From CBDCXE01 sp965223725 [NCBI: Nitrospinota bacterium] (GTDB lineage Bacteria > Nitrospinota_A > UBA7883): a stretch of DNA of 64,000 nt. Where the stretch lies: positions 248,001 to 312,000 of the forward strand of contig CBDCXE010000005.1 in NCBI GenBank assembly GCA_965223725.1. The letters run 5' to 3'. A model generated the notes under the pieces. That model worked only from the letters and a program-made list of their open reading frames with translations. It searched no databases and was not told the origin of the DNA. Positions 53,643 through 62,151 of this stretch are shown in pieces (positions within the stretch are counted from its first letter, which is position 1; each line of letters begins with the position of its first letter). Position numbers and translations under genes: made by a program.

Positions 53643-55853
53643 TTAGGCCTTGTCACCCACTTTGCACAATTTTTTGTCCGCTTCTGTAAGACGTGTAACC
53701 AAGGTACGGATAATTTTCAGCGCAATTTCGGGATAGTTTTCTATTGTCTGGTTCAGCTTGTCGCCCGGGAAGACTTTTACCACGCTTTTGCCGTTTGACT
53801 TCAGAGTCGCCGACCTTGGTTGATCGAGCAATGCGGACATTTCGCCAAAATAGTCGAGCGGTTGGGTGATTTCACCCACAATCCTGCCGTTTTTGATTAT
53901 GGTCAGGCTGCCTTGCAGCAGTTGATAAAAGTTTTTGTCTGTGTTGCCTTCCTTAATAATCAGGTCGCCATCGGAGAAGGTAAGCTCATCCGGATTAAGC
54001 AAGTATGCGGGCAACGCTTCCTTAACCAACACTGTCTTGGCAAGTACTTCTTCCATGGTGGTCAACCCTTCATTTACTTTGGCCAGAGCGTCGCGGCGCA
54101 AGGTGACCATACCACCTTTAATGGCGATCTTACGCAGTTGTGATTCTGGCACCTGTGCGGTAATAGCGTCCCGTAATGCAGAAGTATTCTCCATCATTTC
54201 GAATACACCTAACCGGCCTTTATATCCTGTGCCGGAACATTTGGCGCATCCTTTCCCTTTGTAGACTTTGAAACCCTTGGTTTCATCTTTCTCCAGTCCG
54301 GCGTCGATCAAGTGCTTGCGTTTCACACCCTTCACTTCCACTTTACAGTCGGTGCATATACGCTTGAGCAGACGTTGCGCCAGCACCACGGTCAGTGATG
54401 ATGAGATCATATAACCCGGTATGCCAATATCTAGCAAACGGCCAATGGTAGAGGCGCAATCGTTGGTATGCAGGGTGGAAAAAACCATATGCCCTGTCAT
54501 GGCGGCTTTCAGCGCGATCTCCGCTGTTTCCAGGTCCCGGATCTCACCTAACAGGATGACTTCCGGGTCCTGGCGCAAAAATGCGCGCAACGCGGAAGCA
54601 AAGTTCAACCCCACTTCCGGTTTTACGTTGACCTGATTGATACCTGGAAAGTTAAACTCCACAGGATCTTCGGCCGTCAATATCTTTACATCCGGCTTGT
54701 TCAGGATATTCACAGCAGAGTAAAGAGTGTTCGTTTTACCAGAGCCGGTGGGGCCGGTAACCAGGACAAGGCCTTGGGGCCGCTCGATCAGCTTCAAAAA
54801 TGTTTCCAACACTTCTGGTGTAAACCCAAGCTTGGTCATGTCTATCTGTAATTTACTCTGATCCAACAGCCTGAGAACTATCGATTCGCCAAAAAGTGTT
54901 GGCAGAACACTTACGCGAAAATCGATTGCCTTGCTTCGGCCCAGCTTCAGCTTGATTCGTCCATCCTGTGGACGGCGTTTCTCAGCGATGTTCAGATTCG
55001 ACATAATTTTGAATCTGGATATCAACGCCGATTTGATGGTCGTAGGCAGGTTCATCGATTTGTGCAGAGAACCATCTTTCCTGAACCGCACCTGAAAGCT
55101 TTTTTCAAATGGTTCAATATGAATATCGGACGCCCCTTCATTTACGGCCTTTAAAAGGATGCTGTTAACCAGCTTTATTATCGCCGCGTCACCTGCGCTG
55201 CCCAGCTGATCTGCGTCCTCTGCGCTTTCGCTGCCGTCTTCGATTTCCAGCTCTTCTGTAGCGTCAGAAATTATCCCGCCAATATCGCTATAGTTATCCA
55301 TGTTGACAGATTCTTCAACGCTGTCTTCGCCAACATCCGCGCCTTTAACCAGCTCTTCATATTCAGTATCAGATATTTTGTAATATTTCCTGAAAGCGTC
55401 CGCCAGATTCTTTTCGTAAGTGACCACAGGTTTAATCGTCTGGTTGGCTTGCGCGCCAAGTTGTTCGATGGCGCCATAGTTTGTGGGGTCAAGCATGGCT
55501 ATGCGCAAGTTTTTACCATCCGATTTAATCGGGAACGCGAAATGCTCTTTCGCCATTTCAATAGGGATTAACTTGAACACTTCATCTTCCGGCTTGTCGT
55601 CCTCTATATTGCTGATCGGGACAGGGAGCTGGCGGGAGATGAACTTTACAACTGAGTCTTCATCAATATAACCAAGACGTTCGAGAACCTTACCGATTCT
55701 CTCATTTGTTTTTTTGCTTAACTCTTCCGCTTCTTTCAGTTGAGACCTGGTTATCTGCCCATCTTTACTGAGCATTTGCCCAAGTACACTAACGTTGGAC
55801 GTATCCTGGATATTCTTTCTGAAACTGGATTTCTTTTCAGCTACTTGAGCCAT
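53643..55853 (-). CDS. PilB/GspE-type ATPase with C-terminal cyclic-nucleotide-binding domain
   Basis: A 736-residue protein. The N-terminal MshEN domain (LGQMLSKDGQITRSQLKEAE, RLGYIDEDSVVKFISRQLPV) is the known c-di-GMP-binding type. The GspE/PilB ATPase core has Walker A VTGPTGSGKTNTLYS, Walker B DPEVILLGEIRDLETAE, the His box STLHTNDCAST and four zinc Cys (ICTDCK, GCAKCSGTG). From about residue 610 a CRP-like cNMP-binding domain is fused (FSDGDLIIKEGNTDKNFYQL, YFGEMSALLDQPRSATL). Such ATPases power type IV pilus extension or type II secretion. The C-terminal fusion is not standard. No other pilus genes are nearby. Confidence 0.9.
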   Translation of the reverse strand: MAQVAEKKSSFRKNIQDTSNVSVLGQMLSKDGQITRSQLKEAEELSKKTNERIGKVLERLGYIDEDSVVKFISRQLPVPISNIEDDKPEDEVFKLIPIEMAKEHFAFPIKSDGKNLRIAMLDPTNYGAIEQLGAQANQTIKPVVTYEKNLADAFRKYYKISDTEYEELVKGADVGEDSVEESVNMDNYSDIGGIISDATEELEIEDGSESAEDADQLGSAGDAAIIKLVNSILLKAVNEGASDIHIEPFEKSFQVRFRKDGSLHKSMNLPTTIKSALISRFKIMSNLNIAEKRRPQDGRIKLKLGRSKAIDFRVSVLPTLFGESIVLRLLDQSKLQIDMTKLGFTPEVLETFLKLIERPQGLVLVTGPTGSGKTNTLYSAVNILNKPDVKILTAEDPVEFNFPGINQVNVKPEVGLNFASALRAFLRQDPEVILLGEIRDLETAEIALKAAMTGHMVFSTLHTNDCASTIGRLLDIGIPGYMISSSLTVVLAQRLLKRICTDCKVEVKGVKRKHLIDAGLEKDETKGFKVYKGKGCAKCSGTGYKGRLGVFEMMENTSALRDAITAQVPESQLRKIAIKGGMVTLRRDALAKVNEGLTTMEEVLAKTVLVKEALPAYLLNPDELTFSDGDLIIKEGNTDKNFYQLLQGSLTIIKNGRIVGEITQPLDYFGEMSALLDQPRSATLKSNGKSVVKVFPGDKLNQTIENYPEIALKIIRTLVTRLTEADKKLCKVGDKA

Positions 55854-56102
55854 AACTTATACACATCCCAAAAAACTACACATGGGTAATGAGGCTGATA
55901 TACAAAGCACATTAATTTATTGATAATTTTACATTATAGAGTATATATCCATAAACGTCCAGTCTCTCTCTTCTCTTTTCGGTAAATTATATTCGATTTT
56001 GATTTTACCTACGTTTGGTGGCGTCTTGATTCCTTAAACTGATTGAAACCGCTGTTATTTATATGAGATGATATAAAATTACAAAGGATAATCAGAACAA
56101 AT

Positions 56103-58088
56103 ATGTATGAGATACTCAACAAAATAGCCAGCCCTGCGGATATTAAGGGGATGAGCTTTGATGAGCTTGACGCCCTGGCTGACGAAACAAGACGCCGGAT
56201 CATCGATGTGGTTTCACGCTCCGGCGGCCACCTGGCGTCCAGCCTGGGTGTGGTAGAGCTCACGATAGCGCTGCACTATGTATATGACACACCCAAGGAT
56301 AAAATCGTTTGGGATGTGGGCCACCAATGTTACGCCCACAAAATATTGACCGGTAGAAACGAACGGTTCGACACATTGCGACAGACCGGGGGTGTTTCCG
56401 GCTTTCCAAGGGTAGAAGAGAGTCTGCACGATTGTTTCGATACCGGGCACGCGGGAACTTCCATATCAGCCGCCCTAGGGCTGGCTCAGGCGCGTGATCT
56501 TAAAAAAGAGGATCACAAGGTGCTGGCGGTTATTGGTGATGGATCGTTGACAGCGGGTATTGCCTTTGAAGGGCTCAACCACGCGGGCTCCATGCATACC
56601 AACCTTACGGTCGTACTTAACGATAACGAGATGTCGATTTCCAAAAATGTTGGCGCCATGTCGCAGCACCTTAACCGTATGATCACCCGCAAGTGGTATC
56701 TACGTATCGAAGAGGAATGGGACCAGGTGATGAGCGCCCTGGCGGGTGATCAGGCGGTTCAGTTCTCCCATAATTTCAGAGAAGCTTTGAAAGGGTTTAT
56801 TGTCCCGGGCAAATTGTTTGAAGAGCTGGGCTATAAATATGTAGGCCCCATCGAAGGACACGATATTTCATATCTGGTGGATACCTTCCGGGCTGTGAAA
56901 GATATCAAAGGGCCCAAACTGGTCCATGTGCTCACCACAAAAGGCAAAGGGTATCAGCCAGCGGAGGAGAAAGCGCACTCGTTCCATGGGGTGTCACCTT
57001 TCCATCCTGCCACAGGTTCATCCATTAAGAAAAAAACAGCGGTCACATATACAGATGCATTTTCTGACGCTCTCCTTGGCCTTGCGGAGAAGGATGAACG
57101 GGTCGTGGCGATCACCGCAGCTATGCCGGACGGCACCGGGCTAACCAAGTTTGCCGAAAAATATCCGGATAGATTTTTCGATGTGGGCATTGCCGAGCAG
57201 CATGCCGTCACATTTGCTGCTGGGCTCGCTCGGGCCGGGTTGAAGCCGGTGGTGGCCATATATTCAACATTTATGCAAAGGGTGTTCGACCAGATTGTCC
57301 ATGACGTGTGTCTTACCGATTTGGATGTAACCTTCGCCATAGACCGGGCAGGGATAGTTGGCGAAGATGGCGCCACGCATCAGGGAACTTTCGACCTAAC
57401 CTATTTCAGGTGTGTGCCTAATATGGTTGTTATGGCGCCCAAGGATGAACGGGAGCTGGAAGCCATGCTTAAAACTGCGTTGGAGTATAACGGGCCAGCG
57501 GCGCTGCGTTATCCTAGGGGGGCCGGTATTGCCGCCACCATCAAATCGGATATCGATGCGATCCCTGTGGGCAGGGCGGAGCTAATGAACGATGGCTCCG
57601 ATCTTGCCATCCTGGCAGTGGGCAACCTTGTATATCCTGCCGTGGAAGCGGCCCGGCGGCTGAAGCATGAAGGGTTCAGTGTCGCGGTGGTCAATAGTCG
57701 CTTCATTAAACCATTGGATGAAGATATGATTAGTGAAATCGGCTTGCGTTGCGGTAGGATCATGACGGTCGAAGAGAATATTTTGGCTGGTGGGTTCGGC
57801 TCTGCTGTGCTGGAGATGCTTGAGGCGAGCGACGTTTCTGAAGTAATGGTCAGGAGGATAGGGGCGCCAGACCAGTATGTGGAGCATGGCTCTGCAGATA
57901 CAATCCGAAAACAACTTGGGCTGGACATCGATGGCATCGAAAGCGCTGCGCGGAAATTTATTGCAGAGACCAAGGGCGCCAATGGTGTAAACCGGAAAAA
58001 CGAGGCGCGCGTTGTAGGGAACAATAAACTTCACCTGGCCAGATCCATTAAGCATGCCAAAAAAGCGGCTGGATCTTCTTCTCGCTGA
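56103..58088 (+). CDS. dxs: 1-deoxy-D-xylulose-5-phosphate synthase
   Basis: A 661-residue thiamine-diphosphate enzyme making DXP from pyruvate and glyceraldehyde-3-phosphate, the first step of the MEP isoprenoid pathway. Motifs: SRSGGHLASSLGVVELTIAL, WDVGHQCYAHKILTGR, the ThDP site IGDGSLTAGIAFEGLNHAG, and FAIDRAGIVGEDGATHQGTF. The last 30 or so residues (RKNEARVVGNNKLHLARSIK) extend beyond usual Dxs and overlap the start of tlyA by 35 bases. It is divergent from the PilB-type gene with a 249-bp gap. Confidence 0.97.
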   Translation: MYEILNKIASPADIKGMSFDELDALADETRRRIIDVVSRSGGHLASSLGVVELTIALHYVYDTPKDKIVWDVGHQCYAHKILTGRNERFDTLRQTGGVSGFPRVEESLHDCFDTGHAGTSISAALGLAQARDLKKEDHKVLAVIGDGSLTAGIAFEGLNHAGSMHTNLTVVLNDNEMSISKNVGAMSQHLNRMITRKWYLRIEEEWDQVMSALAGDQAVQFSHNFREALKGFIVPGKLFEELGYKYVGPIEGHDISYLVDTFRAVKDIKGPKLVHVLTTKGKGYQPAEEKAHSFHGVSPFHPATGSSIKKKTAVTYTDAFSDALLGLAEKDERVVAITAAMPDGTGLTKFAEKYPDRFFDVGIAEQHAVTFAAGLARAGLKPVVAIYSTFMQRVFDQIVHDVCLTDLDVTFAIDRAGIVGEDGATHQGTFDLTYFRCVPNMVVMAPKDERELEAMLKTALEYNGPAALRYPRGAGIAATIKSDIDAIPVGRAELMNDGSDLAILAVGNLVYPAVEAARRLKHEGFSVAVVNSRFIKPLDEDMISEIGLRCGRIMTVEENILAGGFGSAVLEMLEASDVSEVMVRRIGAPDQYVEHGSADTIRKQLGLDIDGIESAARKFIAETKGANGVNRKNEARVVGNNKLHLARSIKHAKKAAGSSSR

Positions 58089-58803
58089 TCTGGGTCTGGC
58101 GGAAAACAGGACCAAAGCGCGTGCCATAATCTTGTCGGGCAAGGTATTGGTCGGCGGATCGAAAATCGATAAAGCGGGGGCGCTGGTCGATGATCAACTG
58201 CAAATAACAGTTCTTGAAAAATCACACCAGTATGTATCAAGGGGTGGTGTAAAGCTGGCCCATGCTCTGGATAGTTTTGGTGTAACGCCGATCGGCAAGA
58301 TTTGTATGGATGTCGGCTCTTCCACTGGTGGATTTACCGATTGTTTGCTGCAACGGGGCGCTGTGAAAGTTTGGGCCATCGACTCTGGCACGAACCAGAT
58401 GGATTATCGTCTTCGGATCGATCAGCGGGTTGTTCTGATGGAGAAAACAAACGCCAGAAACCTTGACCCGGAAATGGTAAAGGATTCTATTGACCTGTTG
58501 GTGGCCGATGTCTCGTTCATTTCGCTGAAGCTGGTAATCCCACCTCTGATCCTCTGCCTGAAACCTGGCGCCGAGCTTGTTTTGATGGTGAAGCCGCAGT
58601 TTGAAGCAGGGCGCGATGTTGTGGCCAAGGGTGGTGTTGTGCGGGATGAAGCGGAGCGGATAAAAGCAGTTGAAGGAGTCGTCGATTTCTTCACAGACCT
58701 GGGGATGGAATATAAAGGCGCCTGCGACTCACCCATAGCCGGACCGAAAGGTAACATAGAGCGGTTTATCCATTTGGTGTGGCAGAGAGGCTTTCCGCAT
58801 TAA
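58054..58803 (+). CDS. tlyA: TlyA-family rRNA 2'-O-methyltransferase
   Basis: A 249-residue protein. The N-terminal S4 RNA-binding domain (RLDLLLADLGLAENRTKARA, GKVLVGGSKIDKAG) precedes a SAM-binding FtsJ-like domain: RGGVKLAHALDSFG, MDVGSSTGGFTDCLLQRGAV, ADVSFISLKLV and KPQFEAGRDVVAKGGVV. TlyA methylates 16S and/or 23S rRNA riboses. It overlaps the end of dxs by 35 bases; dxs-tlyA linkage is common. Confidence 0.95.
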   Translation: MPKKRLDLLLADLGLAENRTKARAIILSGKVLVGGSKIDKAGALVDDQLQITVLEKSHQYVSRGGVKLAHALDSFGVTPIGKICMDVGSSTGGFTDCLLQRGAVKVWAIDSGTNQMDYRLRIDQRVVLMEKTNARNLDPEMVKDSIDLLVADVSFISLKLVIPPLILCLKPGAELVLMVKPQFEAGRDVVAKGGVVRDEAERIKAVEGVVDFFTDLGMEYKGACDSPIAGPKGNIERFIHLVWQRGFPH

Positions 58804-59417
58804 CTTTCCTTTCCTGGGAACTCTCCTGACAATTTTTTAGAGCCTTTGCGCCGTTTCATCAGAATAAACACAAACACCCCTGCCGCGACCAGTATGGAAG
58901 TGGCGACCAGCGTCATTCCGCCCAGTATCACCCGGAGCAGCTCTGTCAGGAAGCCTTGCCCGATGGAGAGGATAGCCTCTGGCCCGCTGGCTCCATTTTC
59001 ATAGGAGCATGCGAAGAAATAGCGGCCCGGCTTGTCGATAACGAATTTGTAAACGGATCTGCCGGAGCGTTCGCCAATGGAATATTTATAGTTGCCTGTG
59101 GGCGCCACCAAAGTTATGCCCTGGCCTGACGAAGATTCCAGCGAACAGCCTAATCCAGCCAGCGGTTGCTCTGATGAATATATCCGCCCGTCCAAGACGC
59201 TCCTGTATTCATGGAACACAATATACTCATCCGGCGTGTCAAGGTCTATGTAATGGCCGCCAGGTATTGAGAGCTGAGTCATAGACGCGGCCAAGCTCAT
59301 GATATTTATATACAGGTATGCGCCGAAACCGATGAAACCGATAATAACGACAACTGCAGGTAGCGCATAGAACCAGCCACTTATCTGGCGGCGGTTTTGC
59401 TCTGATCTATCATCCAT
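58800..59417 (-). CDS. Two-helix membrane protein of unknown function
   Basis: A 205-residue protein with an N-terminal membrane helix (about 14-38, FYALPAVVVIIGFIGFGAYL), an extracytoplasmic beta-rich domain (IPGGHYIDLDTPDEYIVFHE, YKFVIDKPGRYFFACSYENG) and a second helix near the C-terminus (VATSILVAAGVFVFILMKRR) followed by a basic tail. The middle could be a small galactose-binding-like sandwich, but I do not recognise a family. It overlaps the tlyA end by four bases on the opposite strand. Confidence 0.7.
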   Translation of the reverse strand: MDDRSEQNRRQISGWFYALPAVVVIIGFIGFGAYLYINIMSLAASMTQLSIPGGHYIDLDTPDEYIVFHEYRSVLDGRIYSSEQPLAGLGCSLESSSGQGITLVAPTGNYKYSIGERSGRSVYKFVIDKPGRYFFACSYENGASGPEAILSIGQGFLTELLRVILGGMTLVATSILVAAGVFVFILMKRRKGSKKLSGEFPGKES

Positions 59418-59484
59418 GCTGCATATTATACCGTGATTATACGATGTAAGTTATACTACCACTCTTTTATTAACAGGATATCGA

Positions 59485-60300
59485 ATGCCATCAAAAAGAC
59501 TTTTGCTAATTGCGCTAATCATAATTCTTCTAGCTGCCTCTGCCCGGTCGCTGGTTAAATTAATGGAGCCAAAGATCCTGTTCCATCCCCAGACCGGCCT
59601 GACGCTCAGCCCGAAATTTTACGATCTCGAATTCATGGACGTTGTAATCAAGTCTGGCGAGTACAACATACATGGCTGGTATTTTCCTGGTGAGCGTGGT
59701 AAGAGGGTCGTAATTTTCTATCATGGCAATGCTGGTAACATGGCTAATAGGCTCCAGTTCATAAAGTTTTTACAGCCGCTGGGGCTGAACATATTGATGA
59801 TCGATTATCGCGGATACGGCAGGAGTGAAGGAGCCCCATCAGCCACAGGTATAGAAGCCGATGCGGTAGCCGCGCTGGAGTGGTTAACGGTGAAACAAAA
59901 AGTTTCGCCACGGGCGATAGTTTTATGGGGGCGATCCTTGGGTGGGGCCGCCGCTTTATACGCTGCTAGCCGCAATCCAAATATTGCAGGCGTTATTGTG
60001 GAATCGAGCTTTCTATCGGTTCGCCGGATGTCGATGGAGCTGTTTCGCTGGTTACCGGTGGCTTTTGTAACCAGCAGTTTGGATAACGCTTCTATAGTAA
60101 GCTCGCTGGCCATGCCGAAACTTTTTATCCATGGTTTGGAAGATACGCTGATACCGTTCAGCCATTCAGAAGAGCTTTACAACCGGTCGGCGGAGCCGAA
60201 ACAGATTGTTCCGGTGAAAGGGGCAGGGCATAATGATGTATACATAAAGGGCGGTGGTAAGTATCTTGAAATTGTGGGCCAATGGATAGCAAACCTGTGA
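59485..60300 (+). CDS. Alpha/beta hydrolase (BEM46-like)
   Basis: A 271-residue hydrolase with an N-terminal membrane or signal helix (LLLIALIIILLAASARSLVK). The fold's motifs are present: oxyanion loop FYHGNAGNMANRL, MIDYRGYGRSEG, nucleophile Ser in WGRSLGGAAAL, Asp in HGLEDTLIPFS and His in KGAGHNDVYI. This arrangement is typical of the BEM46/FrsA-like group acting on lipids or esters. It is followed 46 bp later by the HIT gene. Confidence 0.88.
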   Translation: MPSKRLLLIALIIILLAASARSLVKLMEPKILFHPQTGLTLSPKFYDLEFMDVVIKSGEYNIHGWYFPGERGKRVVIFYHGNAGNMANRLQFIKFLQPLGLNILMIDYRGYGRSEGAPSATGIEADAVAALEWLTVKQKVSPRAIVLWGRSLGGAAALYAASRNPNIAGVIVESSFLSVRRMSMELFRWLPVAFVTSSLDNASIVSSLAMPKLFIHGLEDTLIPFSHSEELYNRSAEPKQIVPVKGAGHNDVYIKGGGKYLEIVGQWIANL

Positions 60301-60346
60301 CCATACCACTGGTCATGGTCACACAAATTTACTACAGGAGTAAAAA

Positions 60347-60691
60347 ATGAACGATTGCCTGTTTTGTAAAATAGCGGCAGGAGATATTCCGTCATCGAAA
60401 GTTGAAGAGACAGATACATTGTTCGCTTTTGATGATATTGCGCCCCAGGCGCCTGTACACATTCTGATTATTCCTAAAAAACATGTGGTATCGAACCTTG
60501 GCCTGACCGACGATGATCGTGACCTGGTAGCCGACATCCATATGATGGCCAATAAAATCGCCAGGGATAAAGGGCTGGATAAATCAGGGTTTCGCCTGGT
60601 GACCAATATAGGAGCTGAGGCAGGACAGACCGTGTTCCATTTACACTATCACTTGCTTGGCGGCAGGGCCATGAACTGGCCACCCGGCTAG
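60347..60691 (+). CDS. hinT: HIT-family (HinT-like) nucleotide hydrolase
   Basis: A 114-residue protein with the full histidine triad: CLFCKIAAGDIPSSKVEETD at the start, APVHILIIPKKHVVSNL, and VFHLHYHLLGGRAMNWPPG, where HLHYH is the HxHxH active site. HinT proteins hydrolyse purine phosphoramidates. It has a GGAG site upstream and lies just before rsmB. Confidence 0.95.
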   Translation: MNDCLFCKIAAGDIPSSKVEETDTLFAFDDIAPQAPVHILIIPKKHVVSNLGLTDDDRDLVADIHMMANKIARDKGLDKSGFRLVTNIGAEAGQTVFHLHYHLLGGRAMNWPPG

Positions 60692-60713
60692 CAAATCCGG
60701 CGTATAACCATCG

Positions 60714-62087
60714 ATGGATAGATCAAGACAAATTGCGTTTAAGGCGCTTCTGCGGTTCGAGAAATATCAGGGAAAACCAGATTCTATAATTGAGCGCTTA
60801 ACTTGTAACGTTGGTATCGATGGGCGGGACAAAGCGTTTATCACAGAGATCGTGTATGGAGTCTTGCGATGGCGCCGCGCGCTCGACCTGATCGCAGGTT
60901 CGCAAAGTAGAAGGCCAATTTCAAAAATTGACGCGCCGGTGTTGACTTTATTGCGGATGGGGCTATATCAAGCCTTCGGTATGAGTAAAACTCCACGGTC
61001 TGCCGCAGTGAATGAAACAGTGGAGCTGGCAAAAGCGGATAACAGCACCAAACACACTTCAGGCTTTATCAACGCGGTAATCCGGGGCGCTATTCGAGCC
61101 GCAGGCGTAAACGAAAACGAGCCGATGCATATATCCCAGGTTGCGCTCTCTTTTATTGATGATGATCGAGCGCGACTGGGCGCCCAATATTCATTTCCCG
61201 ACTGGTTAGTCAAACGTTGGATAAATAATTTTGGCGAGCAAACCGCAGAGCGGATCATGGACGCCAGCAACCAGCGCGCTCCGGTTTTTCTCCGTGTTAA
61301 CCGATTGAAAATTGATAATAGCGGATTCGAAATGGCGCTGGCCAAATCTGGGCTGGAAGCGGAGCGGGTAGAGTGGGCGGATGACCTGTATATGCTGACC
61401 GAAGGGAGTTTGAGTCCCGATTCCGAACTGATCACCGATGGCCTGTGCAGAGGGCAAGACGGCGCTTCATACATATCAGCCGACCTGCTGTCGCCCGCTC
61501 CGCATGAGACGGTGGCGGATATATGTTGCGGCAAGGGGATCAAAACCGCGCTGTTTGCCGAGCGGATGGGTAATAGCGGATCTATATTCTGCGGTGATAG
61601 CAACTGCAATGCACTGGTGGAGCTGAACAGAAACCTGCGTAGTCTGGACGCGAAGATTCAACTCCCTGTCCAGATGGATGCATCAGATACCTGGCCAGTC
61701 AATCGCCTGTTCAACAAAATATTTGTCGATGCGCCCTGTTCAGGGACAGGTATATTGCGACGGCGCCCAGAGGGTAAATGGACAAAGTCGGAAAGTTTGG
61801 TAAAACGGATGGCGGAAATACAATCGAAAATACTTGATCAAGCTGTCGACCACCTTGCCGATGGAGGAGAGCTGATATATGCAGTCTGTTCCATCGAACC
61901 GGAAGAGGGCCAACTGCAAATTGAAAGACTATTAAAAAAGCTCCCCGGCCTTGCCCGGGTCGACATAACGAAAGAACGCCCGGAGTATGCGCAATTTATT
62001 AATGATCAAAGCGAATTTTACAACCTGCCTGGCTCTGGAAACATGGATGGATTTTACGCTGCTAAACTCTCGTCCCGCCGCTGGTGA
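60714..62087 (+). CDS. rsmB: 16S rRNA m5C967 methyltransferase RsmB
   Basis: A 457-residue protein. The N-terminal NusB-like domain starts DRSRQIAFKALLRFEKYQG and has GRDKAFITEIVYGVLRWRRA. The SAM-dependent Nol1/Nop2/Sun domain contains VADICCGKGIKTALFAERMG, FVDAPCSGTGILRRRPEGKW (catalytic Cys) and IYAVCSIEPEEG (second Cys), as expected for RsmB. Length is normal. Convergent with the surface-protein gene that follows. Confidence 0.95.
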   Translation: MDRSRQIAFKALLRFEKYQGKPDSIIERLTCNVGIDGRDKAFITEIVYGVLRWRRALDLIAGSQSRRPISKIDAPVLTLLRMGLYQAFGMSKTPRSAAVNETVELAKADNSTKHTSGFINAVIRGAIRAAGVNENEPMHISQVALSFIDDDRARLGAQYSFPDWLVKRWINNFGEQTAERIMDASNQRAPVFLRVNRLKIDNSGFEMALAKSGLEAERVEWADDLYMLTEGSLSPDSELITDGLCRGQDGASYISADLLSPAPHETVADICCGKGIKTALFAERMGNSGSIFCGDSNCNALVELNRNLRSLDAKIQLPVQMDASDTWPVNRLFNKIFVDAPCSGTGILRRRPEGKWTKSESLVKRMAEIQSKILDQAVDHLADGGELIYAVCSIEPEEGQLQIERLLKKLPGLARVDITKERPEYAQFINDQSEFYNLPGSGNMDGFYAAKLSSRRW

Positions 62088-62129
62088 ATGATGTTTCATT
62101 ATCCATAAGCGCAATGTGCTATGACCTGG

Positions 62130-62151
62130 TTGCTTGCTCCGGAGCTAGCAA
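62130..62151. terminator. Inverted repeat between convergent genes
   Basis: TTGCT-T-GCTCC and GGAGC-T-AGCAA form a near-perfect 22-bp palindrome that touches the stop codon of the minus-strand surface-protein gene and follows rsmB by 43 bp. There is no U-run, so its role as terminator is uncertain. Confidence 0.35.
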
